From VFMC01 sp046331225 (lineage in GTDB: Bacteria; Actinomycetota; Acidimicrobiia; Acidimicrobiales; Ilumatobacteraceae), in assembly GCA_046331225.1 (NCBI GenBank), contig JAXLRF010000007.1, positions 310,001-374,000 of the forward strand: a DNA stretch of 64,000 nucleotides, read 5' to 3'. Shown one piece after another: positions 25,224 through 34,358 of the stretch. Both the position numbers and the translations under genes were made by a program. Each line of letters opens with the position of its first letter. Position 1 is the stretch's first letter. The notes under the pieces were generated by a model that ran no database searches, was not told the DNA's origin, and worked only from the letters and a program-made list of their open reading frames with translations.

Positions 25224-25853
25224 GTGCCCGTCGCATCCCACCCCGATCCGCTCGACGCCGGGCCGTTCGGGCCGTGGCTCGACCGGATGTCGGCGGCGCT
25301 CGCCGGGCGGGCCGACACCGACGTCGCGTGCGGTACGTGCGTGGGTTGTTGTTCGAGCCGCCAGTTCGTGCACGTCGAGCCCGACGAGCACGACGCGCTC
25401 GCGCACATCCCGGCCGAGCTGCGATTCGCCGCTCCCGGCCTGCCCCCTGGGTTCGTGGTGTTGCCCTACGACCAGCAGGGGCGCTGCCCGATGCTCGGCG
25501 CCCACGGCTGCACGATCTACGAGCATCGCCCCCGCACGTGTCGCGTGTACGACTGCCGGGTGCTCACCGCGGCCGGCCTCGACGCGGACGACGACCAGCC
25601 GCTGATCGGCGAGCGCGTGCGCCGCTGGAGGTTCGACGTGGCCGACGACGACCGGGCACGGTTCGACGCGGTGCGTGCCACCGCACGCGTGCTGCAGGAT
25701 CCGGCCGCGCATCCCGAGGGTCGCGTGCCGCCGCGGGCGAGCCAGGTGGCGGCGATGGCGGTGGGGTTGCACCGCGTGGCGCTGCGCGACGGTCGGGTCG
25801 AGGCGCCCACCGCGCAGGCCGTGCGCGTCGAGCTGTCGCGCCGCCGGGGCTGA
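25224..25853 (+). CDS. YkgJ-family cysteine-cluster protein
   Basis: A protein of about 209 residues with the CxxCxxCC cluster (CGTCVGCCSSRQF) and further cysteines in GRCPMLGAHGCTIYEHRPRTCRVYDC, the signature of the YkgJ/Fe-S-oxidoreductase-like family (formerly UPF0153). It probably binds iron-sulphur or zinc; function is unknown. The start is uncertain: GTG at 25224 lies 6 bases after CAGCAT, whereas an ATG at 25206 would add six residues. It is divergent from the GNAT gene. Confidence 0.87.
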   Translation: MPVASHPDPLDAGPFGPWLDRMSAALAGRADTDVACGTCVGCCSSRQFVHVEPDEHDALAHIPAELRFAAPGLPPGFVVLPYDQQGRCPMLGAHGCTIYEHRPRTCRVYDCRVLTAAGLDADDDQPLIGERVRRWRFDVADDDRARFDAVRATARVLQDPAAHPEGRVPPRASQVAAMAVGLHRVALRDGRVEAPTAQAVRVELSRRRG

Positions 25854-25869
25854 GTGAGGGGCTGAGTCG

Positions 25870-25893
25870 GGGCTGAGTCGGGCTGCTCAGCCC
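25870..25893. terminator. Hairpin shared by convergent genes, with 11-bp direct repeats
   Basis: GGGCTGA (25870-25876) pairs with TCAGCCC (25887-25893); the second arm contains the stop codon of the minus-strand DUF937 gene. Just upstream, GGGGCTGAGT occurs three times (25846, 25858, 25869). A bidirectional terminator between the Cys-cluster and DUF937 genes is likely. Confidence 0.6.
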
Positions 25894-26639
25894 TTCGCGC
25901 GCAGTCGGCCGAACAGGCCCTTCAGCTTCTTCTTCGCACCCGACGCGGCCTTGCCCGCCAGGTCCTTGGCCTTGCCGGCCTGCTCGCGCACTCGCGGGTC
26001 GTCGACCACCTTCTTGGCCGCGCCGGCGACGGCGGCGCCACCCTGCTTGGCCTTCGTCATCGCGCTGCGGCCGACGTCGTCGAGCGCGTTGCCGTCGTGG
26101 TCGTCGTCGAGCCGGCGATTCGCGTCGCCGATCACACGCTGTACCTTGCCGGTGCGCACGCCCTGCACGGCGATCGCCAGCACCGCGGCCACTCCGGCGG
26201 CGGTGACGGCACCGAGCGCTGCCTTCGCGATCGCGCCCATCGCCATCGGGGCCAGCGCGTCCATCGCCGTGCGAACGGCCGGTTCGGGGACGTGTGTCTC
26301 GGCGCTGATCTTCGCCGCCGTGGCGTCGAGCTGACCGCCGAACACGTGGCCGAGGATGCCGCCTCCCGACGAGCTGCGGAAGCCGCCGCCCAGGAACCCG
26401 ACGGCATCGTCGAGCACGCTGCCGTCGTGGTCGTCGTGCACTGCGGTGGCGATGCCCTGGCTGCCGCCGCTCGCCGCGTTGTGCTGCAGCTGCTCGACCA
26501 GCGCGGGCAGGATCGCCTTCACCAGGCGCACCACGTCGTCGAGGCCGAGGCCGAGCTGCTTCGCGAGCGCGAGCAGCGCCTGCGGCGTGAGCGCGCCGCC
26601 GAGTGCGTCGAGGAGATCGGGTTGCGTCTGGTCGGCCAT
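25887..26639 (-). CDS. DUF937-like / YidB-type protein
   Basis: A 250-residue protein. The N-terminal part (LLDALGGALTPQALLALAKQL, GLDDVVRLVKAILPALVEQL) and the Gly-rich GGGFRSSSGGGILGHVFGGQ followed by ISAETHVPEPAVRTAMDALAPMAMGAI match the DUF937 pattern. Acidic loops DDHDGS and DDDHDGN look like calcium-type loops. The C-terminus is Lys/Ala-rich (KAKDLAGKAASGAKKKLKGLF), suggesting nucleic-acid or membrane-surface contact. Function is not established. TACGCT lies 8 bases before the ATG. Confidence 0.8.
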   Translation of the reverse strand: MADQTQPDLLDALGGALTPQALLALAKQLGLGLDDVVRLVKAILPALVEQLQHNAASGGSQGIATAVHDDHDGSVLDDAVGFLGGGFRSSSGGGILGHVFGGQLDATAAKISAETHVPEPAVRTAMDALAPMAMGAIAKAALGAVTAAGVAAVLAIAVQGVRTGKVQRVIGDANRRLDDDHDGNALDDVGRSAMTKAKQGGAAVAGAAKKVVDDPRVREQAGKAKDLAGKAASGAKKKLKGLFGRLRAKG

Positions 26640-26662
26640 GGCGGCCGAGCGTAGGCCAGGGG

Positions 26663-27904
26663 TCAGCGGATGTCGTACGACACGGGCAACCGCTTGAGGC
26701 CGCCCACGAACAGCGTCTGCATCTCGGCGGGCTCGCCCGCGAGCTCGATGCGCGAGAGGCGGGGGAGCAGTTCGGTGAGGAGTGCCTTGATCTCCATGCG
26801 GGCGAGCATCGCGCCGAGGCAGTAGTGCACACCGAACCCGAAGGCGAGGTGCTTGTTGGGACTGCGGCCGATGTCGAACGAGAACGGGTCGTCGAACACC
26901 TCCTCGTCGCGGTTGGCCGACGGGTACGACAGCAGCACCGCATCGCCCGGACGGAACGTGTGGCCGCGCAGGGTGTACTCGGTGGTGGCGTTGCGCATGA
27001 AGTGCTTCACCGGCGTGACCCACCGGATGATCTCGTCGACCGCGCTGCCGATGAGCGATGGATCGGCCTGCAGGCGGGCGAGCTGGTCGGGGTGCTCGAT
27101 GAGCGCCTGCATGCCGCCGGCCATCGCCGACGCAGTGGTGTCGTGACCGGCGGTCGCGACGATCACGTAGTAGGAGATCTGCTCCATGATCCCGATCGGC
27201 GCGCCGTCGACGGTGGCGTTCGCGATGACGGATGCGAGATCGTCGGTGGGCTGGGCCTTGCGGGCCTCGGTGAGCTCGGTGAAGTAGGCGAAGAAGTCCT
27301 GCACGACGGCGATGAGGTCCTCCATCGACACGCCTCGCGAGAGCTCGGGGTCGGCCGAACCGAACAGCTCCTGGGTGAGCTTCAGCATGCGTGGGTAGTC
27401 GGTCTCGGGCAGGCCGAGGATCGACAGGATCACCTGCAGCGGGTACTGCATCGCGATGTCGCGGGCGAAGTCGCACCGGCCACCCAGCTCGACCATGCGC
27501 TGCGCCGACAGCTTGGCCAGCTCCGACAGGCGACCCTCGAGCTTGGCCAGGTTCTTCGGCAGGAACCAGTCGGACGCGAGCCCGCGGTACGTGCGGTGAT
27601 CGGGGTCGTCCATGTGGATGAGCGTGCGCAGCAGGTCGCCCTGCTCCTCGCGGCGACGATCGGCCTCGAGGTTCGCGATCACCGGACGGGGCGCGTTCTC
27701 CCACTCCTTGTTGTGCAGCTCGATCTCGAGCACGTCCGCGTGTTTGGTGATGACGTGGAAGGGCGCGAAGTCGGGGTGCTCGATCAGGTGGATCGGATCG
27801 TCGCGCCGCAGCACGGCACACGACGCGTGGAAGCGCGCGGGATCGGCGTACGCGGCGGGGTCGACGAAGACCTGTCCTGCCTCACTCGGTGTCATGGCCG
27901 TCAT
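26663..27904 (-). CDS. Cytochrome P450
   Basis: A 413-residue soluble P450 monooxygenase. The I-helix oxygen motif is TAGHDTTAS, the ExxR motif is in VDEIIRWVTPVKHFMRNA, and the haem-ligand loop is FGFGVHYCLGAMLAR with Cys362. Bacterial P450s of this type (CYP125/142-like layout) hydroxylate lipids, steroids or terpenes, using ferredoxin partners not seen nearby. The ATG at 27904 lies 8 bases after TACGTT; a second in-frame ATG is at 27895. It is divergent from a ketosteroid-dehydrogenase-like gene, which suggests shared steroid or terpenoid catabolism, as an inference. Confidence 0.95.
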   Translation of the reverse strand: MTAMTPSEAGQVFVDPAAYADPARFHASCAVLRRDDPIHLIEHPDFAPFHVITKHADVLEIELHNKEWENAPRPVIANLEADRRREEQGDLLRTLIHMDDPDHRTYRGLASDWFLPKNLAKLEGRLSELAKLSAQRMVELGGRCDFARDIAMQYPLQVILSILGLPETDYPRMLKLTQELFGSADPELSRGVSMEDLIAVVQDFFAYFTELTEARKAQPTDDLASVIANATVDGAPIGIMEQISYYVIVATAGHDTTASAMAGGMQALIEHPDQLARLQADPSLIGSAVDEIIRWVTPVKHFMRNATTEYTLRGHTFRPGDAVLLSYPSANRDEEVFDDPFSFDIGRSPNKHLAFGFGVHYCLGAMLARMEIKALLTELLPRLSRIELAGEPAEMQTLFVGGLKRLPVSYDIR

Positions 27905-28034
27905 GACCGCCCAACGTACCCGGGGACGTGGTTGCGGATCGGGACTCGCCCGCATCCCGATCGATGTGTTGTAATGATCGTCAAGTAAGTGCGCCTCGAG
28001 GGGAGGGTGCGCGGGAGAGGCGAGGGGGCCGTCG

Positions 28035-29666
28035 GTGGCTGCAGACCAGTGGGACGTGGAGGCCGATGTCGTCGTGCTCGGCAGTGGCGGTGCGGCGCTG
28101 ATCGCCGCGTTGTCCGCGTACCACCACGGTGCGAGCGAGGTGGTCGTGCTCGAGAAGTCGGGCATGGTCGGCGGCACCACGGCGATGTCGGGCGGGATGT
28201 TGTGGATCCCGATGAACCACCACATGGCCGAGCACGGGATCGACGACTCGTTCGAGGACGTCGTGAACTACCTCGATGCGATGGCGCCCGAGCGGCTCGA
28301 TCCCGACTGTGTGCAGGGCTTCCTCGAGGGTGGCCCCGAGATGGTGCGTTTCATCGCCGACCACACGCCGGTGAAGCTGCGCCTGTTCCCGGCCTTCCCC
28401 GACTACCAGCCCAACCTGCTCGGAGCCAAGCAGCACGGCGGCCGCTCGCTCGACCCCGAGGCGTTCCCGTTCGACGAGCTCGGCTCGGCCGCCAGCCGCG
28501 TCAACCCGCCGAAGACCGGTCTGCCGAAACTCACGAGCCGGATGGAGGACTACTACGCCGAGGTCGGCCTCGAGGAGCTCGAGCGGCGCAGGGCGCACGA
28601 CTACCGCGGCCAGGGGCAGGGTCTGATCGGTGGGCTCTACAAGGCGATCCTCGACCGCGACATCCCGGTGCACTTCGAGACCCGCGGCCGGCACCTGATC
28701 CGCGAGGGCGAGCGCGTGGTCGGCGTGATCGCCGACCAGCACGGCCGCGAGCTGCGCTACCGGGCGCGGCGCGGTGTGGTGATCGCGACCGGCGGCTTCG
28801 AGTGGAACGACCAGCTCGTCAAGGCCTTCCTGCGCGGCCCGCTCACCGGCCCCATCAGCGTGCCCGAGTGCGAGGGCGACGGCCTGATGATGGCGATGGA
28901 GGTGAACGCGAGCCTCGGCAACATGGCCAACGCGTGGTGGATCATGTCGTCGCTCGAGTCGACCGCCGGTCACCGCGACGCCCGACCGAACTTCCTGCCG
29001 AGCCAGGTCGAGCGCACCTTCCCCGGTTCGATCATGGTGAACAAACACGCGAAGCGGTTCGTGAACGAGTCGCTCAACTACAACGCGCTCGGCTACGTGC
29101 TGCACAACTTCGACGCCGATGCGTACGAGTTCCCGAACCTTCCGTACTGGCTGATCTTCGACAGTCGCTTCCTCTCGAAGTACCGCGTGTTCACCAGCCG
29201 GCCCGGCGACCCGGTGCCGCCGTGGGCGACGAAGGGCGAGACCGTCGAGGAACTCGGCGACCGTCTCGGTCTCGACGGGGCGCAGCTGGCCGCGACCGTC
29301 GCCCGGTTCAACGCCGATGTCGTCAAGGGCCACGACGACGAGTTCGGCCGTGGCGACAACACGTACGACAACTTCTGGGGCGACCAGACCCTCGAGCCGC
29401 CGATGTGCACGCTCGGCGTCATCGACACACCGCCGTACTACGCGATCAAGATGGAGGCCGGCGCGAACGGCACCTGTGGCGGCCCTCGTGCCGACGGCGA
29501 CGCCCGCGTGCTGGGCTGGGACGACCGGCCGATCCCCGGGCTCTACGTGTGCAGCAACACGATGGCCGCCGTCACCGGTGGCGGCTACGGCGGCGCCGGC
29601 GGCACCATCGGTCCCGGCATGACCTTCGGCTACCTCGCCGGCCGTCACGCCGCCAAGGAGGGCTGA
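28035..29666 (+). CDS. FAD-dependent oxidoreductase, 3-ketosteroid dehydrogenase-like
   Basis: A 543-residue flavoprotein of the FAD_binding_2 (fumarate reductase/KstD) family. The dinucleotide motif is GSGGAA at 16-21, with VVVLEKSGMVGGTTAMSGGM next; the second FAD segment is VVIATGGFEWNDQLVKAF, and the C-terminal GLYVCSNTMAAVTGGGYGG closes the FAD fold. It should introduce a double bond into a ring ketone or similar. The GTG start follows a GAGGGGG. Divergent from the P450 across 130 bp containing TGTAAT (27970-27975). Exact substrate unresolved. Confidence 0.92.
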   Translation: MAADQWDVEADVVVLGSGGAALIAALSAYHHGASEVVVLEKSGMVGGTTAMSGGMLWIPMNHHMAEHGIDDSFEDVVNYLDAMAPERLDPDCVQGFLEGGPEMVRFIADHTPVKLRLFPAFPDYQPNLLGAKQHGGRSLDPEAFPFDELGSAASRVNPPKTGLPKLTSRMEDYYAEVGLEELERRRAHDYRGQGQGLIGGLYKAILDRDIPVHFETRGRHLIREGERVVGVIADQHGRELRYRARRGVVIATGGFEWNDQLVKAFLRGPLTGPISVPECEGDGLMMAMEVNASLGNMANAWWIMSSLESTAGHRDARPNFLPSQVERTFPGSIMVNKHAKRFVNESLNYNALGYVLHNFDADAYEFPNLPYWLIFDSRFLSKYRVFTSRPGDPVPPWATKGETVEELGDRLGLDGAQLAATVARFNADVVKGHDDEFGRGDNTYDNFWGDQTLEPPMCTLGVIDTPPYYAIKMEAGANGTCGGPRADGDARVLGWDDRPIPGLYVCSNTMAAVTGGGYGGAGGTIGPGMTFGYLAGRHAAKEG

Positions 29667-29795
29667 CCGACCCGTTCGGGTGTGGGCCAGTCGGCCCATG
29701 TCGGCCGATCCGCGACGCACGCGCCTCCGTGACCTGCGAGAATCGTCCCCGACGGCGGCATCGGACCGCCCTCCATTCAGCGGATGGAGAGGCAG

Positions 29796-32700
29796 ATGGA
29801 ACAGAGGGAGAGCTGGATCCACGGTGCGGCGCGGCGGCGCACGACCCGTCGCGGCGCCTGGGCGCTCGCCGCGGTCCTCGTCGGCACCTCGCTCGTGACG
29901 GGCACGGTCGGCCGCGTGGGCCACGCCGATTCGGCACCCGCCGATCCGGGTGATCCGACCACGCCGACGACGGTGTCGGCCGATGCGTTGCCGACGGTGC
30001 AGATCGACGGTGTGGTGTGGTCGCAGACCGTGGTCGGCAACACCGTGTACGTCGGTGGCAGCTTCGCGAACGCTCGTCCCGCTGGTGCCGCGCCGGGCAC
30101 CAACCTGACGCCGCGTTCGAACTTCTTGGCGTACAACCTGACGACCGGTGAGTTGATCACGACGTTCGCGCCGTCGTTCAACGCGCAGGTGCGCACGGTG
30201 GTGGCGTCGGCCGACGGCACTCGTCTGTACGTCGGTGGTGACTTCACGTCGGTCAACGGTGTCTCGCGGTCGCGGATCGCGGCGTTCGATCTGGCGACGG
30301 GCAACCTGGTGCCGTTCTTCCCGTCGGTCGCGTACAACGTGCACGCGATCGTGGTGCACCCGAGCGGGTCGCCGGTGTACGTGGGCGGCAACTTCAACGC
30401 CGTCGGCAGCGTGCAGCGATTGCAATTGGCGGCGTTCAACGCGGCGAACGGTGCGTTGCTCGACTGGGCCCCGTCCGCGGTCGGTGGCGTGGTGCGCGCC
30501 ATGGCCATCTCGCCCGACGGTTCGAAGATCGCGGTCGGTGGGCAGTTCACCACGCTCAACGGCTCGAACAACCCGGGCTTCGGCCTGGGCATGCTCGACG
30601 CGGTCACCGGTGCCAACCTGCCGATGGCGGTCAACGCGACCGTGCGCAACGGCGGCAACTCGGCCGGCATCACGTCGCTCGTCAGCGACGGCGACGACGT
30701 GTTCGGCTCCGGGTTCTGGTACGGGGGCACCGGCAACTTCGAGAGCGTCTTCTCGGCCAGCTGGAACGGCGGCACGCTCAACTGGCTGTCCGATTGCCAC
30801 GGCGACACGCACTCGGTGTTCCCGCAGGGCGGCGCGGTGTACAGCGTCGGCCACAGCCACGAGTGCGGTGGTCTCGGTGCCCAAGGCTTCCAACGCCCCA
30901 ACAGCTGGAACTACTACCGGGCGCTGGCGTTCAGCCGCACCGCCACCGGCACGCTGGTCCGCGACCCGTACGGCTACTTCAACTTCGAGGGCCGTCCGGC
31001 GCCGAGCCTGCTCGGGTTCTTCCCGGCGCTCGACAGCGGCACCTACACCGGACAGAACCAGGGTCCGTGGCACGTCACCGGCAACAGCCAGTACATCGTG
31101 ATGGGCGGCGAGTTCCGCAACGTCAACGACGCGCCCCAACAGGGCCTCGTGCGTTTCGCCGTGCCGGCCATCGCACCCGACAAGCAGATCCCGCGCCTGT
31201 TCCTGTCGAACTGGTTGCCCACGGCGGCATCGGTCAACCCGGGCGAGGTACGCATCACGTGGAGCGGCAACTGGGACCGTGACAACGAGTACTTCACGTA
31301 TCAGGTGTTCCGCAACGACGACGGCACCCGCATCGCCACGCTGTCGGGCCGCTCGCGGTTGTACGAGATGGAGCAGTACGGCTTCACCGACACCGGTCTC
31401 ACGCCCGGCTCGACGGTGCGCTATCGCGTGAAGGCGATCGACCCGTTCGGCAACGAGGCACCCAGCGACTGGGTGACCGTCACCGTGTCGGGCGGTGCGG
31501 CCTCGCCGTACGCGACCGCGGTGCTGGCCGACCGGCCGCTCGACTACTGGCGCATGGGCCCGGCGGCGGGCAACTCGACCGATCTCTCGTCGAACGACGT
31601 GCTGGTGCTCAACGGCTCGGTCATCCGCGGCCAGACCGGGGCGCTCGCCGGCGATCCCGACACGGCGGTCACGTTCAACGGTGTGAGTTCGCAGTCCGGC
31701 ACCACGTCCGTCGCACGTCTGGGCCGGCACACGTTCAGTGTCGAGGCGTGGGTGCGTACCACCAGCACGTCCGGCGGCAAGATCGTCGGCTTCGGCAACG
31801 CGGCCGTCGGCAGCTCCACGCTCGCCGACCGGCACCTGTACATCGGCAGCGACGGGCGCGTGCGGTTCGGCGTCAACCCCGTGGGCGGCCAGCGCGTGAT
31901 CGCCTCGACCGCGGCGGTGAACGACGGTGCCTGGCACCACGTGGTCGGCACCCTCGGCGGGGGTCTGATGACGTTGTACGTCGACGGCGCGCAGGTCGGT
32001 CAGCTGACCGGTGTGCCGATGGCGCAGAACTTCGAGGGCTTCTGGCGCGTCGGCGGTGACGGGCTGAGCGGCTGGGCGAGCCGCCCGTCGAGCGACTACC
32101 TGAACGGCACCGTCGACGAGGTGGCGATCTACCCGCGTGCGCTCACCGCGGCGCAGGTGGCGCAGCACTTCGCCGCCGCACAGCCGGCGCCGCCGCCCAA
32201 CCAGACACCGACGGCGGCGTTCTCGGCGACCACCACGCCGCTCGCCGTCGCGGTCGACGGGTCGGCCTCGGTCGATCCCGATGGTTCGATCGTGTCGTAC
32301 GCGTGGACCTTCGGCGACGGCGGGACCGCGACGGGCGCAACGGCCTCGCGCACGTATTCGACGGCCGGCACCTACACCGTCACGCTCACGGTCACCGACG
32401 ACCGGGGGGCCACCGCGTCGACCACCCAGCAGGTGATCGTGCCGCCGGCGCCGGTCAACCAGCCGCCGACTGCGGCGTTCAGTGCGACACCGACGCCGTT
32501 GCAGGTGGCGGTCGACGGTGGTGCGTCGTCCGACCCCGACGGTTCGCTCGTGTCGTACGCGTGGGACTTCGGCGACGGTGGCACGGCGACGGGTGCGACG
32601 GCGGTGCACACCTACGTCGCGCCTGGCACCTACGAGATCGAACTCACCGTCACCGACGACCGGGGCGCCACCGCCGAGCAGTCGCAGCAGGTGGTCGTCC

Positions 32701-33866
32701 CCGGCGTGCCGGTCAACGGACAGCCGACGGCCGCGTTCAGCGCCACGGCGTCGCCGTTGCAGGTGGCCGTGAACGGTGCTGCGTCGTCCGATCCCGACGG
32801 TTCGATCGTGTCGTATGCGTGGGACTTCGGTGACGGTGGCACCGCCACCGGCGTCACGGCCACCCGCACCTATGCGCTTGCGGGTACGTACACCGTGAGC
32901 CTCACGGTCACCGACGACCAGGGCGCCACCAACACGGCCACCCAGACGGTCGTCGTCCCCGACCTGCCCGTGAACCAACCGCCGACGGCCGCGTTCAGCG
33001 CCACGACGTCGCCGTTGCAGGTGGCCGTGAACGGTGCTGCGTCGTCCGATCCCGACGGCACGATCGTGTCGTACGCCTGGAGCTTCGGCGACGGTGGCAC
33101 GGCCACCGGTGTGACGGCCACGCGTGCCTACGCGGCGGCCGGCACGTACACGATCACGCTCACCGTCACCGACGACCAGGGCGCCACCAACACGGCCACC
33201 CAGTCGGTCGTCGTGCCCGCACCGCCGGGACCGACGCCGTTCGCCACCGACGCCTTCGGGCGCACGGTCGCGAGCGGGCTCGGCACCGCCGACACCGGTG
33301 GTGCCTGGACGCTCGCCGGCGCGACGACCAACTTCTCGGTGAGCGGTGGCACGGGCAACCTGCGCATGTCGGCCGCCGGCGCCGGGGTGTCGTCGTTCCT
33401 GGTCGGCACGTCGACCGACACCGAGGTGCGCGTCAGTGTCGGCATCGACAAGCCGGTCACCGGTGGTGGCCTGTACCTGTCGGCGATCGGCCGCAAGGTC
33501 GGCGCCAACGACTACCGCGGTCGGGTGCGCATCCTGGCCAACGGGCAGGTGCAGGCGTTCATCACCACCAACGTCGGTGGCGAGGTGAACCTGGTGTCGA
33601 CCACGGTCGCGGGTCTCACGTTCACCTCGGGCGACCGGCTCAACATCGAGTTCCAGGTGACGGGCACGTCGCCGACCACCCTGCGGCTCAAGGTGTGGAA
33701 GGTCGGCACCACCGAGCCGACCGCCTGGACGCTCACCACGACCAACGCCAACACGTCGCTGCAGAGCGGCGGCGGGGTCGGCCTCGTCACCTACCTGTCG
33801 AGCAGTGCCACCAACGCGCCGGTGATCGCGAGCTTCGACGACCTCTGGGCCGGCCCGACCGCCTGA
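29796..33866 (+). CDS. Large secreted multidomain protein with beta-propeller, Fn3, LamG and four PKD domains
   Basis: A 1356-residue exported protein. A basic N-terminus and hydrophobic signal (WALAAVLVGTSLVTGTVG) lead to a beta-propeller-like region (about 60-465) with repeats of the type VYVGGSF, LYVGGDFTSVNG and VYVGGNFNAVG. Then come an Fn3-like domain (469-568), a LamG/concanavalin domain (about 570-795), four PKD domains of exactly 86 residues (802-1145) and a C-terminal beta-sandwich (1150-1356). There is no LPXTG or membrane anchor. The start at 29796 has GGAGAGG just upstream; an in-frame ATG at 29784 lies in a small hairpin without a ribosome site. It likely binds polysaccharide or mediates adhesion. 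Confidence 0.9.
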   Translation: MEQRESWIHGAARRRTTRRGAWALAAVLVGTSLVTGTVGRVGHADSAPADPGDPTTPTTVSADALPTVQIDGVVWSQTVVGNTVYVGGSFANARPAGAAPGTNLTPRSNFLAYNLTTGELITTFAPSFNAQVRTVVASADGTRLYVGGDFTSVNGVSRSRIAAFDLATGNLVPFFPSVAYNVHAIVVHPSGSPVYVGGNFNAVGSVQRLQLAAFNAANGALLDWAPSAVGGVVRAMAISPDGSKIAVGGQFTTLNGSNNPGFGLGMLDAVTGANLPMAVNATVRNGGNSAGITSLVSDGDDVFGSGFWYGGTGNFESVFSASWNGGTLNWLSDCHGDTHSVFPQGGAVYSVGHSHECGGLGAQGFQRPNSWNYYRALAFSRTATGTLVRDPYGYFNFEGRPAPSLLGFFPALDSGTYTGQNQGPWHVTGNSQYIVMGGEFRNVNDAPQQGLVRFAVPAIAPDKQIPRLFLSNWLPTAASVNPGEVRITWSGNWDRDNEYFTYQVFRNDDGTRIATLSGRSRLYEMEQYGFTDTGLTPGSTVRYRVKAIDPFGNEAPSDWVTVTVSGGAASPYATAVLADRPLDYWRMGPAAGNSTDLSSNDVLVLNGSVIRGQTGALAGDPDTAVTFNGVSSQSGTTSVARLGRHTFSVEAWVRTTSTSGGKIVGFGNAAVGSSTLADRHLYIGSDGRVRFGVNPVGGQRVIASTAAVNDGAWHHVVGTLGGGLMTLYVDGAQVGQLTGVPMAQNFEGFWRVGGDGLSGWASRPSSDYLNGTVDEVAIYPRALTAAQVAQHFAAAQPAPPPNQTPTAAFSATTTPLAVAVDGSASVDPDGSIVSYAWTFGDGGTATGATASRTYSTAGTYTVTLTVTDDRGATASTTQQVIVPPAPVNQPPTAAFSATPTPLQVAVDGGASSDPDGSLVSYAWDFGDGGTATGATAVHTYVAPGTYEIELTVTDDRGATAEQSQQVVVPGVPVNGQPTAAFSATASPLQVAVNGAASSDPDGSIVSYAWDFGDGGTATGVTATRTYALAGTYTVSLTVTDDQGATNTATQTVVVPDLPVNQPPTAAFSATTSPLQVAVNGAASSDPDGTIVSYAWSFGDGGTATGVTATRAYAAAGTYTITLTVTDDQGATNTATQSVVVPAPPGPTPFATDAFGRTVASGLGTADTGGAWTLAGATTNFSVSGGTGNLRMSAAGAGVSSFLVGTSTDTEVRVSVGIDKPVTGGGLYLSAIGRKVGANDYRGRVRILANGQVQAFITTNVGGEVNLVSTTVAGLTFTSGDRLNIEFQVTGTSPTTLRLKVWKVGTTEPTAWTLTTTNANTSLQSGGGVGLVTYLSSSATNAPVIASFDDLWAGPTA
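32199..33230 (+). repeat. Four in-frame 258-bp PKD repeats
   Basis: Units start at 32199, 32457, 32715 and 32973, each exactly 258 bp with no insertions. Each encodes a PKD domain (PTAAFSAT, DPDGSIVSYAWDFGDGGTAT, GTYTVTLTVTDD). Long stretches are almost identical at DNA level, for instance the block beginning TTGCAGGTGGCCGTGAACGG in units 3 and 4, so recent unit duplication or gene conversion is likely. Confidence 0.95.
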
Positions 33867-33936
33867 GCCCGGACGCGACACGACGCCCGGCGACAGCGTT
33901 CGCTGCACACGGGCGTCGTCGACAGCTACGAGGTGG

Positions 33937-34008
33937 TGCCCCCCCAGGGACTCGAACCCTGAACCTGCGGATTAAGAGTCCGTTGCTCTGCCATTGAGCT
34001 AGAGGGGC
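33937..34008 (-). tRNA. tRNA-Lys(CTT)
   Basis: Read on the minus strand, 72 nt fold into a cloverleaf: acceptor GCCCCTC pairs with GGGGGGC (one G-T pair), D arm AGCTCAATGGCAGAGC, anticodon loop CTCTTAA with anticodon CTT, and T arm with GGTTCGAGTCC. The discriminator A and an encoded CCA follow (33934-33936). Confidence 0.96.
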
Positions 34009-34074
34009 GTCGTTGCGGTCCGGCAGTGTAGAGACCCACACCACCGGCCGACAACTGGAGGCCCGAAGGCCCGG

Positions 34075-34148
34075 GGTGACCGACGGGAATTGAACCCGCG
34101 ACATTCAGTACCACAAACTGACGCTCTGCCAACTGAGCTACGGCCACC
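34075..34148 (-). tRNA. tRNA-His(GTG)
   Basis: On the minus strand, 74 nt including the extra 5' G that pairs with discriminator C73, the hallmark of tRNA-His. The anticodon loop is TTGTGGT (anticodon GTG), and the T loop is GGTTCAATTCC. CCA is not encoded (CCG follows). It lies 66 bp upstream of the tRNA-Lys gene on the same strand, so the two may be co-transcribed. Confidence 0.96.
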
Positions 34149-34299
34149 ATGTAAGGGCGCACATTGTGCCACAGGAGTGGGCCACTTCCACCAGTCGGTT
34201 CTCCCGTTCGGTGCTCGCGTTCGGTGCGCCGTCCATGGCGGCCGCCCGTGTTCCCCGCGCGGTCGTCCCGGGAATGCGAAGCGTCGTCGAGGGTCCCGT

Positions 34300-34320
34300 T
34301 CACGACGGATTCCGTCGTGA
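34300..34320. promoter_or_regulatory. Perfect palindrome abutting the -10 of the HemL-like gene
   Basis: Nine-base arms TCACGACGG and CCGTCGTGA flank a 3-base centre ATT. A -10-like TAGGCT (34323-34328) starts 2 bases later, so a bound protein would cover the spacer between -35 and -10. This fits a repressor operator for the aminotransferase gene. A 3-base RNA loop makes a terminator less likely. Confidence 0.6.
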
Positions 34321-34358
34321 GCTAGGCTTGCCAGAACGTGATCCGAAAAGGAACCAAC

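Noticed and set aside
29771..29789. CTCCAT/ATGGAG hairpin as a regulator of the PKD gene, with translation from the ATG at 29784
   Set aside because: The stem is only six bp; the next in-frame ATG (29796) has the better ribosome site, so the hairpin is probably incidental.
32199..33230. Regular repeats considered as a CRISPR-like array
   Set aside because: Units are 258 bp, in frame and encode PKD domains with no spacers.
27981..33908. A 1975-codon open frame on the minus strand opposite the secreted PKD gene
   Set aside because: It is an antisense shadow: the plus-strand protein has a signal peptide and recognisable domains, while the minus product is His/Arg/Gly-rich low-complexity typical of reversed GC-rich codons.
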